From positions 124,001-188,000 of the forward strand of contig NZ_JARGEM010000002.1 in the NCBI RefSeq assembly GCF_029211225.1: DNA of 64,000 bases, given 5' to 3'. Origin of the DNA: Antiquaquibacter metalliresistens (lineage in GTDB: Bacteria > Actinomycetota > Actinomycetes > Actinomycetales > Microbacteriaceae). Under the pieces are notes generated by a model. That model did not search any database. It was given only the letters and a program-made list of their open reading frames with translations, and was not told where the DNA came from. Of the stretch, positions 32,841-42,850 are shown one piece after another. The position numbers and the translations under genes are program-made. Within the stretch, counting starts at the first letter, position 1, and every line of letters begins with the position of its first letter.

Positions 32841-33308
32841 CAAGCTTGCGAACGGTATTGAGATTGCGCGCGGTTCCCGGCACGGCGAGGCGACGCATCA
32901 GCCCGTCCGTGTTCAGCTCGGAAGCGCCGATGCCGTGGGCATAGCGGAGGTGGAGGTGGTCTCCTATCACCTTCCAGCGGTCGGCGCCGGCGCGCTGAGG
33001 AAGCTGATGTAGGAGTACCTGGGGTCGACCACCTCGAACGGGTGTTCGGCGAGTGCTCCAACGAGCTGCTCTCGTGTTCGCGACATCACCTCCCTCGACC
33101 ACCCGTAGGCGGCAGTGAGCGCGGATTCCACGGCGCGGTCGAAGGCGTCCGCGTCGCCCGAGATCGTGACGAGCGCGTTGCCGGAGGCAATGTAGGTGCG
33201 CACGTCCGCCGCCCCGAGGCCGCTGAGCAGCTCGCGGAACTCCGCCATCGGCAGCGTCGCACCGCCGACGTTCACGGCGCGAATGAAGAGCACGCGGGGC
33301 TGGGCCAC
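32824..33308 (-). pseudogene. Frameshifted DUF1697 gene
   Basis: The 5' frame (33308 down to about 32980) encodes MAQPRVLFIRAVNVGGATLP ... TYIASGNALVTI ... SYISFLSAPAP, a clear DUF1697 start. It then stops at TGA 32967. The 3' part of the family (DRWKVIGDHLHLRYAHGIGA ... TARNLNTVRKLVEL) is in another frame and ends at 32824. Compared with the family, about a dozen residues are also missing at the junction, so a small non-triplet deletion probably broke it. A sequencing error cannot be excluded. Confidence 0.75.
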
Positions 33309-33317
33309 CCGCCCAGG

Positions 33318-34955
33318 TTACGGCGACGCGCGCCGCACGTGCGATCGCGCGTGTTCGACCGCCGCGTCGAGCGAGTCGAAGAGGTGGTTCTGGTGGCGCA
33401 GCGCATCGAGCACCCCCACGTGCGTGGCCAACCGCAGGTGCTGCGGCTGGATGCCCTTGATGAGCACGGTGATCCCGCGCCGCTCGAGCGTTCGCACGAT
33501 CTCGGTGATGACGTTGGCACCCGTCGCATCCAGAACCTGCAGCTGGGACATCCGGATGATGACGACGGTAACGTCCCTGATCTGGCTGACCCGCTCGAGC
33601 ATGCGCTCCGCCGCCCCGAAGAACAGCGCCCCGTCGAGCCGGAACAGCGCAATGCGCTCGTCGCCGGGTTCGGCGGGCCCGGGCAGTTCCTCGCGGTGCA
33701 CGCCGGCGGCCCGCGAGAGGGAGCGCAGCGCGGCGAAGGCCGCGACCGCGATGCCGATGCCCACCGCGATGATCAGGTCGAACGACACGGTGATGATGGC
33801 GGTGACGACGAACACGATGGTGTCCGATCGGGTGGAGCCGACGACGCTGCGCATCGTCGCGAGCGAGACCATGCGGAACGCCGTGACCATGAGCACCCCC
33901 GCGAGCGCCGCGAGCGGAATCTGCGAGACCACGGTCGCGGCGAGGTAGACGACGCCGAGCAGCACGAGCGCGTGCACGATCGCGGCGAGCCGCGTGCGCC
34001 CACCGGAGCGCACGTTGACCGCCGTGCGCGCGATGGCGCCGGTCGCCGGCATCCCACCGAAGAATCCGGCCACGAGCGAGGCGAGCCCCTGCCCGACCAG
34101 CTCACGATCGGCGTCGTACGCGCCCGTGTCGGCGATGGATGCCGCGACCCTCGCCGAGAGCAGCGACTCGATCGCCGCCAACGCCGCCACCGCGAAGATC
34201 GGCCCCACCAGGGTGGACACCACCGCCCAGTCGAAGCCGGGCACCGACGGCGCCGGCAGGGAGCTCGGCAGCTCGCCGATGCGCGCCAGTGGCAGGTTCG
34301 TCCACGCCGTCACGAGCGACACCACCACGATCGCGATGATCGACCCGGGCAACTGCTTGTGGATGCGCGGCGCGAGCAGCATGATCCCCGCCGTCGCGGC
34401 GACCGCCGCCAACGACCAGCCCACCGCCGGCCAGTGCATCGCGCTGAGCGCCTCGAACGCCGAGACGAGCGCGCTGGAACTCGCGTGCGGGGTGCCGCCG
34501 AGCGCTGCGGGCACCTGCTGCAGGAAGATCACGATCGCGATGCCGAGCGTGAAGCCCTCGATTACGGGCCACGGGATATACCCCACCACCCGACCGAGCT
34601 TGAGCAGCCCCGCGACCAGCACGACCACACCCGCGAGCACGCTGACGATCGCGATGACCCCGGCCCCGTGCGTGGCGACGATCGGCCCGAGCACCACCAC
34701 CATCGCCCCGGTGGGCCCGGAGACCTGCACGTTCGAGCCGCCGAAGACCGCAGCGACCAGACCGGCGACGATCGCCGTGATGAGGCCCGCCTCGGCTCCC
34801 GCCCCCGAGGACACCCCGAAGGCGAGCGCGAGCGGCAGTGCCACGATGCCGACGGTGACGCCGGCGAGCAGGTCGCCCTTCCAGGTGCGCCGGATCGGAG
34901 TGTAGTCCGCTCGGCCCGGCAGCAGGGGGCGCAGGTAGCCGAGCACGCGCTTCAT
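33318..34955 (-). CDS. SulP-family anion transporter with STAS domain
   Basis: 545 residues. About 11-12 membrane helices (residues 25-410) with family blocks GVTVGIVALPLALAFGVSSG and GGMPATGAIARTAVNVRSGGRTRLA, then a cytoplasmic STAS domain (about 430-540, RLDGALFFGAAERM; VVIIRMSQLQVLDATGANVI). Transports sulfate, bicarbonate or dicarboxylates; which one is not decided by sequence. The ATG overlaps the stop of the ArsR-type regulator (ATGA), so the pair is one operon controlled by that regulator. Confidence 0.92.
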   Translation of the reverse strand: MKRVLGYLRPLLPGRADYTPIRRTWKGDLLAGVTVGIVALPLALAFGVSSGAGAEAGLITAIVAGLVAAVFGGSNVQVSGPTGAMVVVLGPIVATHGAGVIAIVSVLAGVVVLVAGLLKLGRVVGYIPWPVIEGFTLGIAIVIFLQQVPAALGGTPHASSSALVSAFEALSAMHWPAVGWSLAAVAATAGIMLLAPRIHKQLPGSIIAIVVVSLVTAWTNLPLARIGELPSSLPAPSVPGFDWAVVSTLVGPIFAVAALAAIESLLSARVAASIADTGAYDADRELVGQGLASLVAGFFGGMPATGAIARTAVNVRSGGRTRLAAIVHALVLLGVVYLAATVVSQIPLAALAGVLMVTAFRMVSLATMRSVVGSTRSDTIVFVVTAIITVSFDLIIAVGIGIAVAAFAALRSLSRAAGVHREELPGPAEPGDERIALFRLDGALFFGAAERMLERVSQIRDVTVVIIRMSQLQVLDATGANVITEIVRTLERRGITVLIKGIQPQHLRLATHVGVLDALRHQNHLFDSLDAAVEHARSHVRRASP

Positions 34956-35308
34956 CGGGACACCGTCGTCAGGTGCGCCCGCGTCGTCTCCAGGACGTCG
35001 ACGAGCAACGACCGGGCGGCCGCGAGCAGGTCCGCGACCTGCGGGTACGCCAGCCGGTAGTACACCTGGCTGCCGCGCCGCTGACCGGTGACCAGGTTGT
35101 GCCTGCGGAGCACCGCCAGGTGCTGGGAGAGGTGGGATGCCTCGAGCCCGGTATCGCGCAACAGCTCGGTCACCGGCACCTCGTCGGACGCCGCGAGCAC
35201 CTCGAGCACGCGCACCCGCACGGGATGCGAGAGGCCCTTGAACAGGTTGGCCTTCACCTCATAGAGCGGATGGTCCTCCGCGCTGAACCCGTCGCTCGCT
35301 GACTTCAT
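34952..35308 (-). CDS. ArsR-family regulator without metal-site cysteines
   Basis: 118 residues. Winged helix: NLFKGLSHPVRVRVLEVLA, TELLRDTGLEASHLSQHLAVLRRHNLV and the QRRGSQVYYRLA wing. There is no Cys anywhere, so it is not an arsenic- or metal-thiolate sensor of the classical kind. It probably controls the SulP gene it overlaps. The start region contains TGAATTCA and ATCATATCACG, a possible self-operator shared with the divergent two-component operon. Confidence 0.88.
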   Translation of the reverse strand: MKSASDGFSAEDHPLYEVKANLFKGLSHPVRVRVLEVLAASDEVPVTELLRDTGLEASHLSQHLAVLRRHNLVTGQRRGSQVYYRLAYPQVADLLAAARSLLVDVLETTRAHLTTVSR

Positions 35309-35371
35309 GAATTCATCATATCACGAAGAGGCTCCCAGACTTTATTCAGTCAATTCGCAGATACTTGGCGC

Positions 35372-36064
35372 ATGGCTGATGGACCGAAGATTCTCATCGT
35401 CGATGACGAGCCGAACATCCGTGACCTGCTCACGACATCCCTGCGCTTCGCCGGCTTCGCCGTGCGCGCGGTCGGCAACGGGGCGCAGGCGATCTCCGCG
35501 GTGCTGGAGGAGGAACCCGACCTCATCATCCTCGACGTCATGCTGCCCGACATGAACGGCTTCGGGGTGACCAAGCGGCTGCGCGCCTCGGGCTACACCG
35601 CGCCGATCCTCTTCCTCACCGCCAAGGACGACACCGAGGACAAGATCACCGGCCTCACCGTGGGCGGCGACGACTACGTGACCAAGCCGTTCAGCCTCGA
35701 CGAGATCGTCGCGCGCATCAAGGCCATCCTGCGCCGCACGATGCAGGACGACGAGGAGGCCGTCATCCGGGCCGGCGAGCTCACCATGGACCAGGACACC
35801 CACGAGGTCACGATCGGCAACCAGCAGATCGAGCTCTCCCCCACCGAGTTCAAGCTGTTGCGCTACCTCATGCTCAACCCGAACCGGGTGCTGAGCAAGG
35901 CGCAGATCCTCGACCACGTCTGGGAGTACGACTTCAACGGCGACGCCGGCATCGTGGAGAGCTACATCTCCTACCTGCGCCGCAAGCTCGACCAGTTCTC
36001 GGAGGAGCCGATCATCCAGACCAAGCGCGGTTTCGGCTACATGCTGAAGGCCGCCAAGGTCTAG
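35372..36064 (+). CDS. OmpR/PhoB-family response regulator
   Basis: 230 residues. Receiver with DDE (11-13), phosphoacceptor Asp55 (LIILDVMLPDMNGF), FLTAKD and TKPFSLDE; C-terminal winged helix ELSPTEFKLLRYLMLNPN ... IVESYISYLRRKLD ... RGFGYML. Resembles the TrcR/PrrA-like actinobacterial regulators. No ribosome site; GATACT six bases before the ATG fits a leaderless start. Followed after 13 bases by its histidine kinase. Targets unknown. Confidence 0.93.
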   Translation: MADGPKILIVDDEPNIRDLLTTSLRFAGFAVRAVGNGAQAISAVLEEEPDLIILDVMLPDMNGFGVTKRLRASGYTAPILFLTAKDDTEDKITGLTVGGDDYVTKPFSLDEIVARIKAILRRTMQDDEEAVIRAGELTMDQDTHEVTIGNQQIELSPTEFKLLRYLMLNPNRVLSKAQILDHVWEYDFNGDAGIVESYISYLRRKLDQFSEEPIIQTKRGFGYMLKAAKV

Positions 36065-36077
36065 CGTTGACCTCCTG

Positions 36078-37766
36078 ATGGACGAACTCACCGAGTGGTG
36101 GAACCGGATCTCCCTCCGCACCAAGATCACCGGTGTGACCGTCCTCCTGCTGACGATGGGCCTGCTCGTCGCCGGCATCGGCACGATGGCGGTGCTGCGC
36201 GCGTACCTTCTCGACGAGGTGGATGCCGACCTCAAGGAGGCCGTCGGCACGCTCGACCCCGTCGTCGACCTCGAGGGCGTGCGCACCTTCGACGGCGAGT
36301 CCTACTCGCGCCTCAACCGCTTCTACTTCGCCGCAGTCGACGCCGATGGCGTGCTCATCGATGACAACCTCGAGTCCGACCAGGCGAGCATGCGACCGGA
36401 TGTCTCCGGCCTCACCCTGTTGCGCCTGCAAGAACTGCCCACCCAACTGACGCTCACGAACGCGAAGCACACCGTGGAGTGGCGGGTGCTGGCACTGCCC
36501 GGCCGCCTCGTCGGCACCGGCGAACAGGCCACCCTGGTGATCGGCATCGATCTGGGCGAGTCCAATGCGATCGTGGCCCGGTACGTGGCGATCTTCCTGT
36601 TCTTCGGGCTCACCGTCGTGATCCTCGGGGGTGCATTGACCCGGCTGCTGGTCACCACCACGTTCACGCCGCTGCGTGAGGTGGAGGCCACGGCGGCCCG
36701 GTTCGCCGACGGGGACTTCAATCAGCGCCTCTCGGGCGCCACGCCGAACACCGAGGTCGGGCGGCTCAACCGCAGCCTCAACTCGATGCTCGGGCGCATC
36801 GACCGCGCGTTCGCGGACCGGGCGAAGACGATCGACCAGATGCGCAGGTTTGTGGGCGACGCATCCCACGAACTGCGCACGCCGCTGGTGTCGGTGCGCG
36901 GCTACGCCGAGCTGTACCGCATGGGCGCGCTCACCACCCCGGAAGACGTCGCGCAGGCGATGGAGCGCATCGAGAAGGAGGCGATTCGCATGGGCGAACT
37001 CGTCGAAGACCTGCTCGAGCTCGCGCGCATCGACGAGGCGAAGCCGCTGCAGCTGACCGAGGTCGACCTCGTGCCGCTGGCGAACGACGCCGCGCTCGAC
37101 GCCATGGCATCCGCACCCGACCGGGTCGTCACCGTGATCGGCACCGACATCGCGCCGTCCGACCGCCACGTGGAGGAGGCCGACCCGCAGACCAAGGTGC
37201 TCGAACTGCCCGACCTCACGCCGCCGTCCACGCCGTCGCGCGGGGTGGCATCGCTGGCCACCGGCCCGATCGCGTTCGCCAACGCGACGCTCGCCCGCAT
37301 GCGCCGCAGCCGGGTGAAGCCGAGTGAGCCGCAGCCGGTCGTGCCCGAGCCGCCCACGCCCGCGCTGCGCGCCATCGTGCTCGCCGAGGAGAACAAGCTG
37401 CGCCAGGTGCTCGCCAATCTGATCGGCAACGCCTTGCGGTTCACTCCGGCCGGCAGCCCGATCGAGATCGGTGTCGGCGTGGATGCGGATCGCCGCCTCG
37501 CGATCCTCTCCGTGATCGACCACGGCGAGGGCATCCCACCGCAGATTCGCGACAAGATCTTCCAGCGCTTCTGGCGCGCGGACACCTCGCGCACGCGCGA
37601 CACCGGCGGCAGCGGCCTCGGTCTCGCGATCGTGTCGGCGATCGTGGAAGCCCACCGCGGCGAGGTCGAGGTCGTCGAGACGCCCGGCGGCGGGGCGACG
37701 TTCCGGGTGCTCCTGGCACTTCTCCCCAGATCCGGGGATGCCCCCGCCCTCCCCAAGGCGCCCTGA
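36078..37766 (+). CDS. Membrane sensor histidine kinase
   Basis: 562 residues. Membrane helices at about 19-40 and 167-189 bracket an extracytoplasmic sensor; HAMP linker; HisKA with His264 (GDASHELRTPLVSVRGYAEL), as in TrcS-type kinases; HATPase_c with LRQVLANLIGNALRFTPAG, DHGEGI and GGSGLGLAIV. Between HisKA and the ATPase domain there is an unusual insert of about 75 residues rich in Pro, Thr and basic residues (PPSTPSRGV; MRRSRVKPSEPQPVV), longer than in the first kinase of this window. Partner: the regulator just upstream. Confidence 0.92.
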   Translation: MDELTEWWNRISLRTKITGVTVLLLTMGLLVAGIGTMAVLRAYLLDEVDADLKEAVGTLDPVVDLEGVRTFDGESYSRLNRFYFAAVDADGVLIDDNLESDQASMRPDVSGLTLLRLQELPTQLTLTNAKHTVEWRVLALPGRLVGTGEQATLVIGIDLGESNAIVARYVAIFLFFGLTVVILGGALTRLLVTTTFTPLREVEATAARFADGDFNQRLSGATPNTEVGRLNRSLNSMLGRIDRAFADRAKTIDQMRRFVGDASHELRTPLVSVRGYAELYRMGALTTPEDVAQAMERIEKEAIRMGELVEDLLELARIDEAKPLQLTEVDLVPLANDAALDAMASAPDRVVTVIGTDIAPSDRHVEEADPQTKVLELPDLTPPSTPSRGVASLATGPIAFANATLARMRRSRVKPSEPQPVVPEPPTPALRAIVLAEENKLRQVLANLIGNALRFTPAGSPIEIGVGVDADRRLAILSVIDHGEGIPPQIRDKIFQRFWRADTSRTRDTGGSGLGLAIVSAIVEAHRGEVEVVETPGGGATFRVLLALLPRSGDAPALPKAP

Positions 37767-37806
37767 TCCCTGCGGCGCCCGCCGCCGCCCCGGTACCGTC
37801 ACCCGC

Positions 37807-38097
37807 ATGACTCGTTACCAGGTAGACAGCGAAGCCGTTCTCACCGCGACGGGGGCCGTGCGCACCTCGATCTCGCGCATCCAGTCGGAGGTCGCCGGGC
37901 TGCACAGCCAGCTCGCGAACCTCCAGGGCTCGTGGACCGGCCAGGCCTCGACGGCGTTCGCGGGCGTCGTCGCGGAGTGGAAGGCCACCCAGCAGCGCGT
38001 CGAGGAGAACCTCGCCGCCATCAACCAGGCGCTCAGCCAGGCCGGGCAGCAGTACGCCGACATCGAGGCGGCCAACGCGAGGCTCTTCACGCGCTGA
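37807..38097 (+). CDS. WXG100-family protein (EsxA-like)
   Basis: 96 residues, the family length. Two-helix hairpin with the central W-x-G: NLQGSWTGQASTAFAGVVAEW, flanked by helices that form dimers. Such proteins are exported by type VII (ESX) systems, through a YxxxD/E-like end (here YADIEAANARL). No ESX component or partner gene is nearby. TACCGT seven bases before the ATG and no ribosome site suggest a leaderless transcript. Convergent with groEL; the two share a terminator. Confidence 0.88.
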   Translation: MTRYQVDSEAVLTATGAVRTSISRIQSEVAGLHSQLANLQGSWTGQASTAFAGVVAEWKATQQRVEENLAAINQALSQAGQQYADIEAANARLFTR

Positions 38098-38160
38098 CCG
38101 CGAGGTCGGCTCTCCGTGGCCGAGGCCCGGAGGTCGAGCGAGGTGTACCGGCGCACAGCA

Positions 38161-38193
38161 AAGCGGGCGGCCCCTTCTGGGAGCCGCCCGCTT
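38161..38193. terminator. Convergent terminator between the WXG100 gene and groEL
   Basis: Arms AAGCGGGCGGC and GCCGCCCGCTT with an 11-base loop, 16 bases after the groEL stop codon on its strand. The AA/TT edges allow use from both sides. Confidence 0.75.
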
Positions 38194-38209
38194 CGTGTGC
38201 CTGAACTGC

Positions 38210-39871
<1,662 letters not shown>

Positions 39872-39883
39872 CTAACGAATTCG

Positions 39884-39910
39884 TTGGCACTCGGAACATG
39901 CGAGTGCCAA
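39884..39910 (-). promoter_or_regulatory. CIRCE element 1 (HrcA operator)
   Basis: TTGGCACTC, nine bases, GAGTGCCAA: perfect nine-base arms with the classical nine-base spacing, 43 bases before the groEL start. Arms deviate from TTAGCACTC only at the third base. Confidence 0.9.
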
Positions 39911-39919
39911 GACTCAAAA

Positions 39920-39946
39920 TTAGCACTCGCCATGGGTGAGTGCAAG
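39920..39946 (-). promoter_or_regulatory. CIRCE element 2 (HrcA operator)
   Basis: TTAGCACTC, nine bases, GAGTGCAAG. The left arm is the consensus; the right arm is degenerate at its end. Nine bases from the first element, giving a tandem operator as found before actinobacterial groEL genes. Confidence 0.8.
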
Positions 39947-39976
39947 GCACGGGATGCCGCGACGAAGCGCCGCAAA

Positions 39977-40219
39977 CGGCGGCGAGTCGCACCCGCCCCC
40001 CCGGCGGCGAGTCGCACCCGCTGCACGGCGGCGCGACGCACCCCGCTGTACAGCGGCGAGCGCTCTGCCCGCGGCGAGCCCGGCCTACGGGGCGGGAGTC
40101 ATGTGCGTGCGGCGGGAGGCATCCCCGTCCGGCGGGAGACATCCCGCGTGCGGCGGGAGACATCGACCGGTGGCGGGGGTCGTTTATCCCGCCGAACGCG
40201 AGTTTCTCCCGCCGAAGCG
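39977..40219. repeat. Two families of short tandem repeats in a gene-free gap
   Basis: The 299 bases between CIRCE and the cold shock gene hold no gene. CGGCGGCGAGTCGCACCCG occurs at 39977 and 40002, with a degenerate copy at 40026 (period 24-25). Then GGCGGGAG(T/G/A)CAT-type units start at 40091, 40111, 40131, 40152 and, weaker, 40172 (period 20-21). Two units in opposite orientation (CCCGCCGAA at 40188 and 40208) keep the 20-base period. Confidence 0.75.
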
Positions 40220-40245
40220 TCGGCGTGGCGGTGGCCGGGAGCGCG

Positions 40246-40449
40246 CTAGGCGAGCTTGACGGACTCGGCTTGGGGCCCCTTGGCACCCGTGCCGACCTCG
40301 AAGACGACCTGCTGGCCCTCTTCGAGCACCTTGTACCCGGCCATGTCGATCGCGGAGTAGTGGACGAACACGTCCTGGCCCCCGTCGTCCACGGTGATGA
40401 AGCCGTAGCCCTTCTCAGCGTTGAACCACTTCACGGTTCCGTTCGCCAT
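40246..40449 (-). CDS. Cold shock protein, single domain
   Basis: 67 residues ([20 protein letters not shown]), the length of CspA-type proteins. RNP1 KGYGFITV and RNP2 VFVHYSAI are intact. Acts as an RNA chaperone or single-strand binding protein. GGGAG lies 6 bases before the ATG; a longer frame upstream lacks similarity. The 220 bases before it contain no gene and probably include its promoter and long leader. Confidence 0.94.
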   Translation of the reverse strand: MANGTVKWFNAEKGYGFITVDDGGQDVFVHYSAIDMAGYKVLEEGQQVVFEVGTGAKGPQAESVKLA

Positions 40450-40671
40450 GTCTTGCTCCCTGCTGTGGTTCTGAACTGGCGCCGTCGGGGGCGACCATCC
40501 ACGAATAGTAACGAGCAGCGAGGGTCGACAGGAGGCCCTCAGGGGGCTGTGCACCTCGATTTGACCGAGATTAAACACGCGCGTAACACGATCGGCACTC
40601 ACGTTGGCTTCGGGGCCCGCGCCGCGGCGGCATCGGGCCCGATCCTGGTCGATCCGGAGGCGGCGAACCGG

Positions 40672-41268
40672 CTATTCGGTGGGCTCTTCCGTCGTCTCGT
40701 CGGTGACCACGGGGCCGAGGAAGTCCGCGCCGACGCCGACCACGATCGGCTGGCCGGGGAAGGTCTCCGGCGAGACCAGGCGGATCTCGCCGACGCCGAG
40801 AGCCAGCGCCACGCCCCGGGCGATGCCCTCGTTGGCGGGGTCGCTGTAGTAGATGAAGGTGTCTTCCACCGGTTCGGCCGCGACGATCCTGGAGGTGACC
40901 GGCCATCCCGCCGCCGCGAGCTGGTCGCCGACCGTATTCTGCACGCCGGACGTGCCGGTGGCGTTGAGGATCGTGATCTTCACGACGGCCGGATCGATGG
41001 TGCTCGGGTCGGTGACCGGATCCATGGTGGGAGTGGGCGTCGGCGTGGGCGTCGCGCTCGGCGCGGCATCGAAGATCGGCAACCCGACATCGATGCCCAT
41101 GAACCGGTTGAGCGCGAACAGCCCGCCGAAGATCAGCACGCCGGTGGCGAGCGCCGCCCAGGCGAATCCGATCCATCCGCGCCCGCGCCGCATCGGTCCG
41201 CGGTGGGCGCCGATCCGCTCGAGATCCTTGGGCAGTTGGTCGAACTGGTCTTTGGGGTATGACGCCAT
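40672..41268 (-). CDS. LytR_C domain membrane protein
   Basis: 198 residues. Cytoplasmic basic N-terminus, one membrane helix (about 31-55, GWIGFAWAALATGVLIFGGL), a Thr/Pro linker (SATPTPTPTPTM), and an extracytoplasmic LytR C-terminal domain (VVKITILNATGTSGVQNTVG ... VGVGADFLGP). This domain occurs alone or after LytR-CpsA-Psr ligases that attach polymers to the wall. It follows the DUF3263 gene by three bases. The exact role is unknown. Confidence 0.85.
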   Translation of the reverse strand: MASYPKDQFDQLPKDLERIGAHRGPMRRGRGWIGFAWAALATGVLIFGGLFALNRFMGIDVGLPIFDAAPSATPTPTPTPTMDPVTDPSTIDPAVVKITILNATGTSGVQNTVGDQLAAAGWPVTSRIVAAEPVEDTFIYYSDPANEGIARGVALALGVGEIRLVSPETFPGQPIVVGVGADFLGPVVTDETTEEPTE

Positions 41269-41271
41269 GGC

Positions 41272-41616
41272 TCAGTCGGTCGATTCTGGGTCGTGCGGCC
41301 CTCGGCCACCGTGGTCAGCGATCCTGAACGCCCGTGCCGCCCTGGCCCGAGTGCGGGCGTCTCGCGCCCGCTGCAACCGGCCGACCAGCATGGGATCGTG
41401 CCGCACGGCATCGGGCGAGTCGATCAGAGCGTTCAGCAGTTGATAATAGCGGGCCGCGCTGAGGCCGAACTCCGAACGGATGGCCTCCTCCTTCGCACCG
41501 GCATGCCGCCACCAGTGGCGCTCGAAGTCGAGCATCCGCCGCTGCAGCGCGGGCAGGGACGACGGCGACTCGTGCGTCGGTTCCGCCTCTGCCGCCACGT
41601 ATCCTCCAGGGTTCAT
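41272..41616 (-). CDS. DUF3263 protein
   Basis: 114 residues. LQRRMLDFERHWWRHAGAKE ... IRSEFGLSAARYYQLLNALI is the conserved DUF3263 core, a helix-turn-helix-like fold restricted to actinobacteria. The C-terminus is Arg/Ala-rich. I use the ATG at 41616: TAGTAT five bases before it and no ribosome site suggest a leaderless start. Upstream and co-directional with the LytR_C gene, divergent from hmuT. Confidence 0.82.
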   Translation of the reverse strand: MNPGGYVAAEAEPTHESPSSLPALQRRMLDFERHWWRHAGAKEEAIRSEFGLSAARYYQLLNALIDSPDAVRHDPMLVGRLQRARDARTRARAARAFRIADHGGRGPHDPESTD

Positions 41617-41683
41617 CACGGATACTAGGGCCGGGATGCCGTCACCGCCGCGACCCGCGCGGGAAGGTCGTGACATCCACAGC

Positions 41684-41699
41684 TTAGGATTGCCTAACC
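41684..41699 (+). promoter_or_regulatory. DtxR/IdeR iron box before hmuT
   Basis: TTAGGATTGCCTAACC matches the DtxR consensus TTAGGTTAGSCTAACC closely and abuts the hmuT start. Binding there by the iron-loaded repressor would block expression; the start so close also implies a leaderless or very short message. Confidence 0.75.
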
Positions 41700-42794
41700 A
41701 TGGTTACCCGCACCGCCACCGCCATCGCGCTCGCCGCGACCCTGCTGCTCGTCGGATGCGGCGGCGTCGCGCCGCACACCACCCCGAGCCCGAGCGTGAC
41801 GAACGACCCGACCGTGCCGCTGAGCGAACTCGAGGTACTGACGGACCCGCGCTCCCACGTCGGCGAGTCGACCGCGACGCTGGCGAATGCCGCCATCGCG
41901 GTGCCCGCCGAGACGCCGACCCAACAGTTGCCGGTGACCGTGGCATCCCACGACCTGGACGGCGACACCGAGGTGACCGTGAAGTCGACCGAGCGCATCC
42001 TGCCGATGGACATCTCGGGCTCGATCGCGGCGACGGTGTTCGGGCTCGGCTTCGGTGACTCCGTCGTCGGACGTGACATCTCGACGACGTTCCCGGGCAC
42101 TGAGGAGCTTCCGGTGGTCACCTCCGGCGGCCACACCGTGAACAACGAGGCGATCCTCGCGCTGCGACCGACCGTCGTGATCACCGACGGCAGTATCGGG
42201 CCCATCGACGTCGTGAAGCAGCTGCGCGATGCGGGCATCCCGGTGGTGTTCGTCGACACCGACCCGTCGATCGCCGGCGTCGGGGAACTCGCGGTGCAGG
42301 TCGCCGCGGCGCTCGGCGCGCCGGCCGCCGGCGAGGTGCTGGCCGCTGAACTCGTCGCCGGCATCGAGGCGAAGGTCGCCGAGATCGCCGCCATCCTGCC
42401 CGCGGGCGAACCACTGCGCATGCTCTTCCTCTATCTGCGCGGCAGCTCCGGCGTCTACTACCTGTTCGGCGCCGAGTCGGGTGCCGACGTGCTCATCGAC
42501 GCCCTCGGCGGCCTGGATGTCGCGGCCGAGATCGGCCTGGACGGCATGCGCCCCATGACCGACGAGGCCATGATCGCCGCCGACCCCGAGCTCATCCTGG
42601 TGATGACGGATGGCCTCGCCAGCGTCGGCGGGGTCGACGGGCTGCTCGAGTCCAAGCCGGCGATCGCGCTGACGGCGGCCGGGCAGCACCGCCGCTTCGT
42701 CGACATGGCGGACGGCGAGATCCTGAGCTTCGGCCCGCGCACGGCCGACGTGCTCGACGCCCTCGCACGCGCGATCTACGCACCCGGGCAGTAG
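41700..42794 (+). CDS. hmuT: Heme ABC transporter binding lipoprotein (HmuT-like)
   Basis: 364 residues. Lipoprotein signal with lipobox LLVGC (Cys20), a linker, then a BtuF/FhuD-like two-lobed binding protein (ERILPMDISGSIAATVFGLG; HTVNNEAILALRPTVVI; GAESGADVLIDALGGLDVA; RFVDMADGEILSFGPR), as in HmuT hemin-binding proteins. It should pass heme from HtaA-type proteins to an HmuUV permease. No hmuU or hmuV gene is in the window. Preceded by an iron box; convergent with the HtaA gene. Confidence 0.85.
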   Translation: MVTRTATAIALAATLLLVGCGGVAPHTTPSPSVTNDPTVPLSELEVLTDPRSHVGESTATLANAAIAVPAETPTQQLPVTVASHDLDGDTEVTVKSTERILPMDISGSIAATVFGLGFGDSVVGRDISTTFPGTEELPVVTSGGHTVNNEAILALRPTVVITDGSIGPIDVVKQLRDAGIPVVFVDTDPSIAGVGELAVQVAAALGAPAAGEVLAAELVAGIEAKVAEIAAILPAGEPLRMLFLYLRGSSGVYYLFGAESGADVLIDALGGLDVAAEIGLDGMRPMTDEAMIAADPELILVMTDGLASVGGVDGLLESKPAIALTAAGQHRRFVDMADGEILSFGPRTADVLDALARAIYAPGQ

Positions 42795-42804
42795 TCCCCG
42801 CACG

Positions 42805-42843
42805 ACGAAGGGCCCGGCGGACGCGATCCGCCGGGCCCTTCGT
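42805..42843. terminator. Bidirectional terminator between hmuT and the HtaA gene
   Basis: Seventeen-base perfect arms (ACGAAGGGCCCGGCGGA and its complement) with a five-base loop, 11 bases after the hmuT stop and 8 bases beyond the HtaA stop. The GAAGGGCCC start and CCCTTCG end suit both directions. Confidence 0.88.
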
Positions 42844-42850
42844 GTCGCGG

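Noticed and set aside
40091-40219. CRISPR-like array
   Set aside because: Units are 20 bases, degenerate, without unique spacers of constant length, and no cas genes are near.
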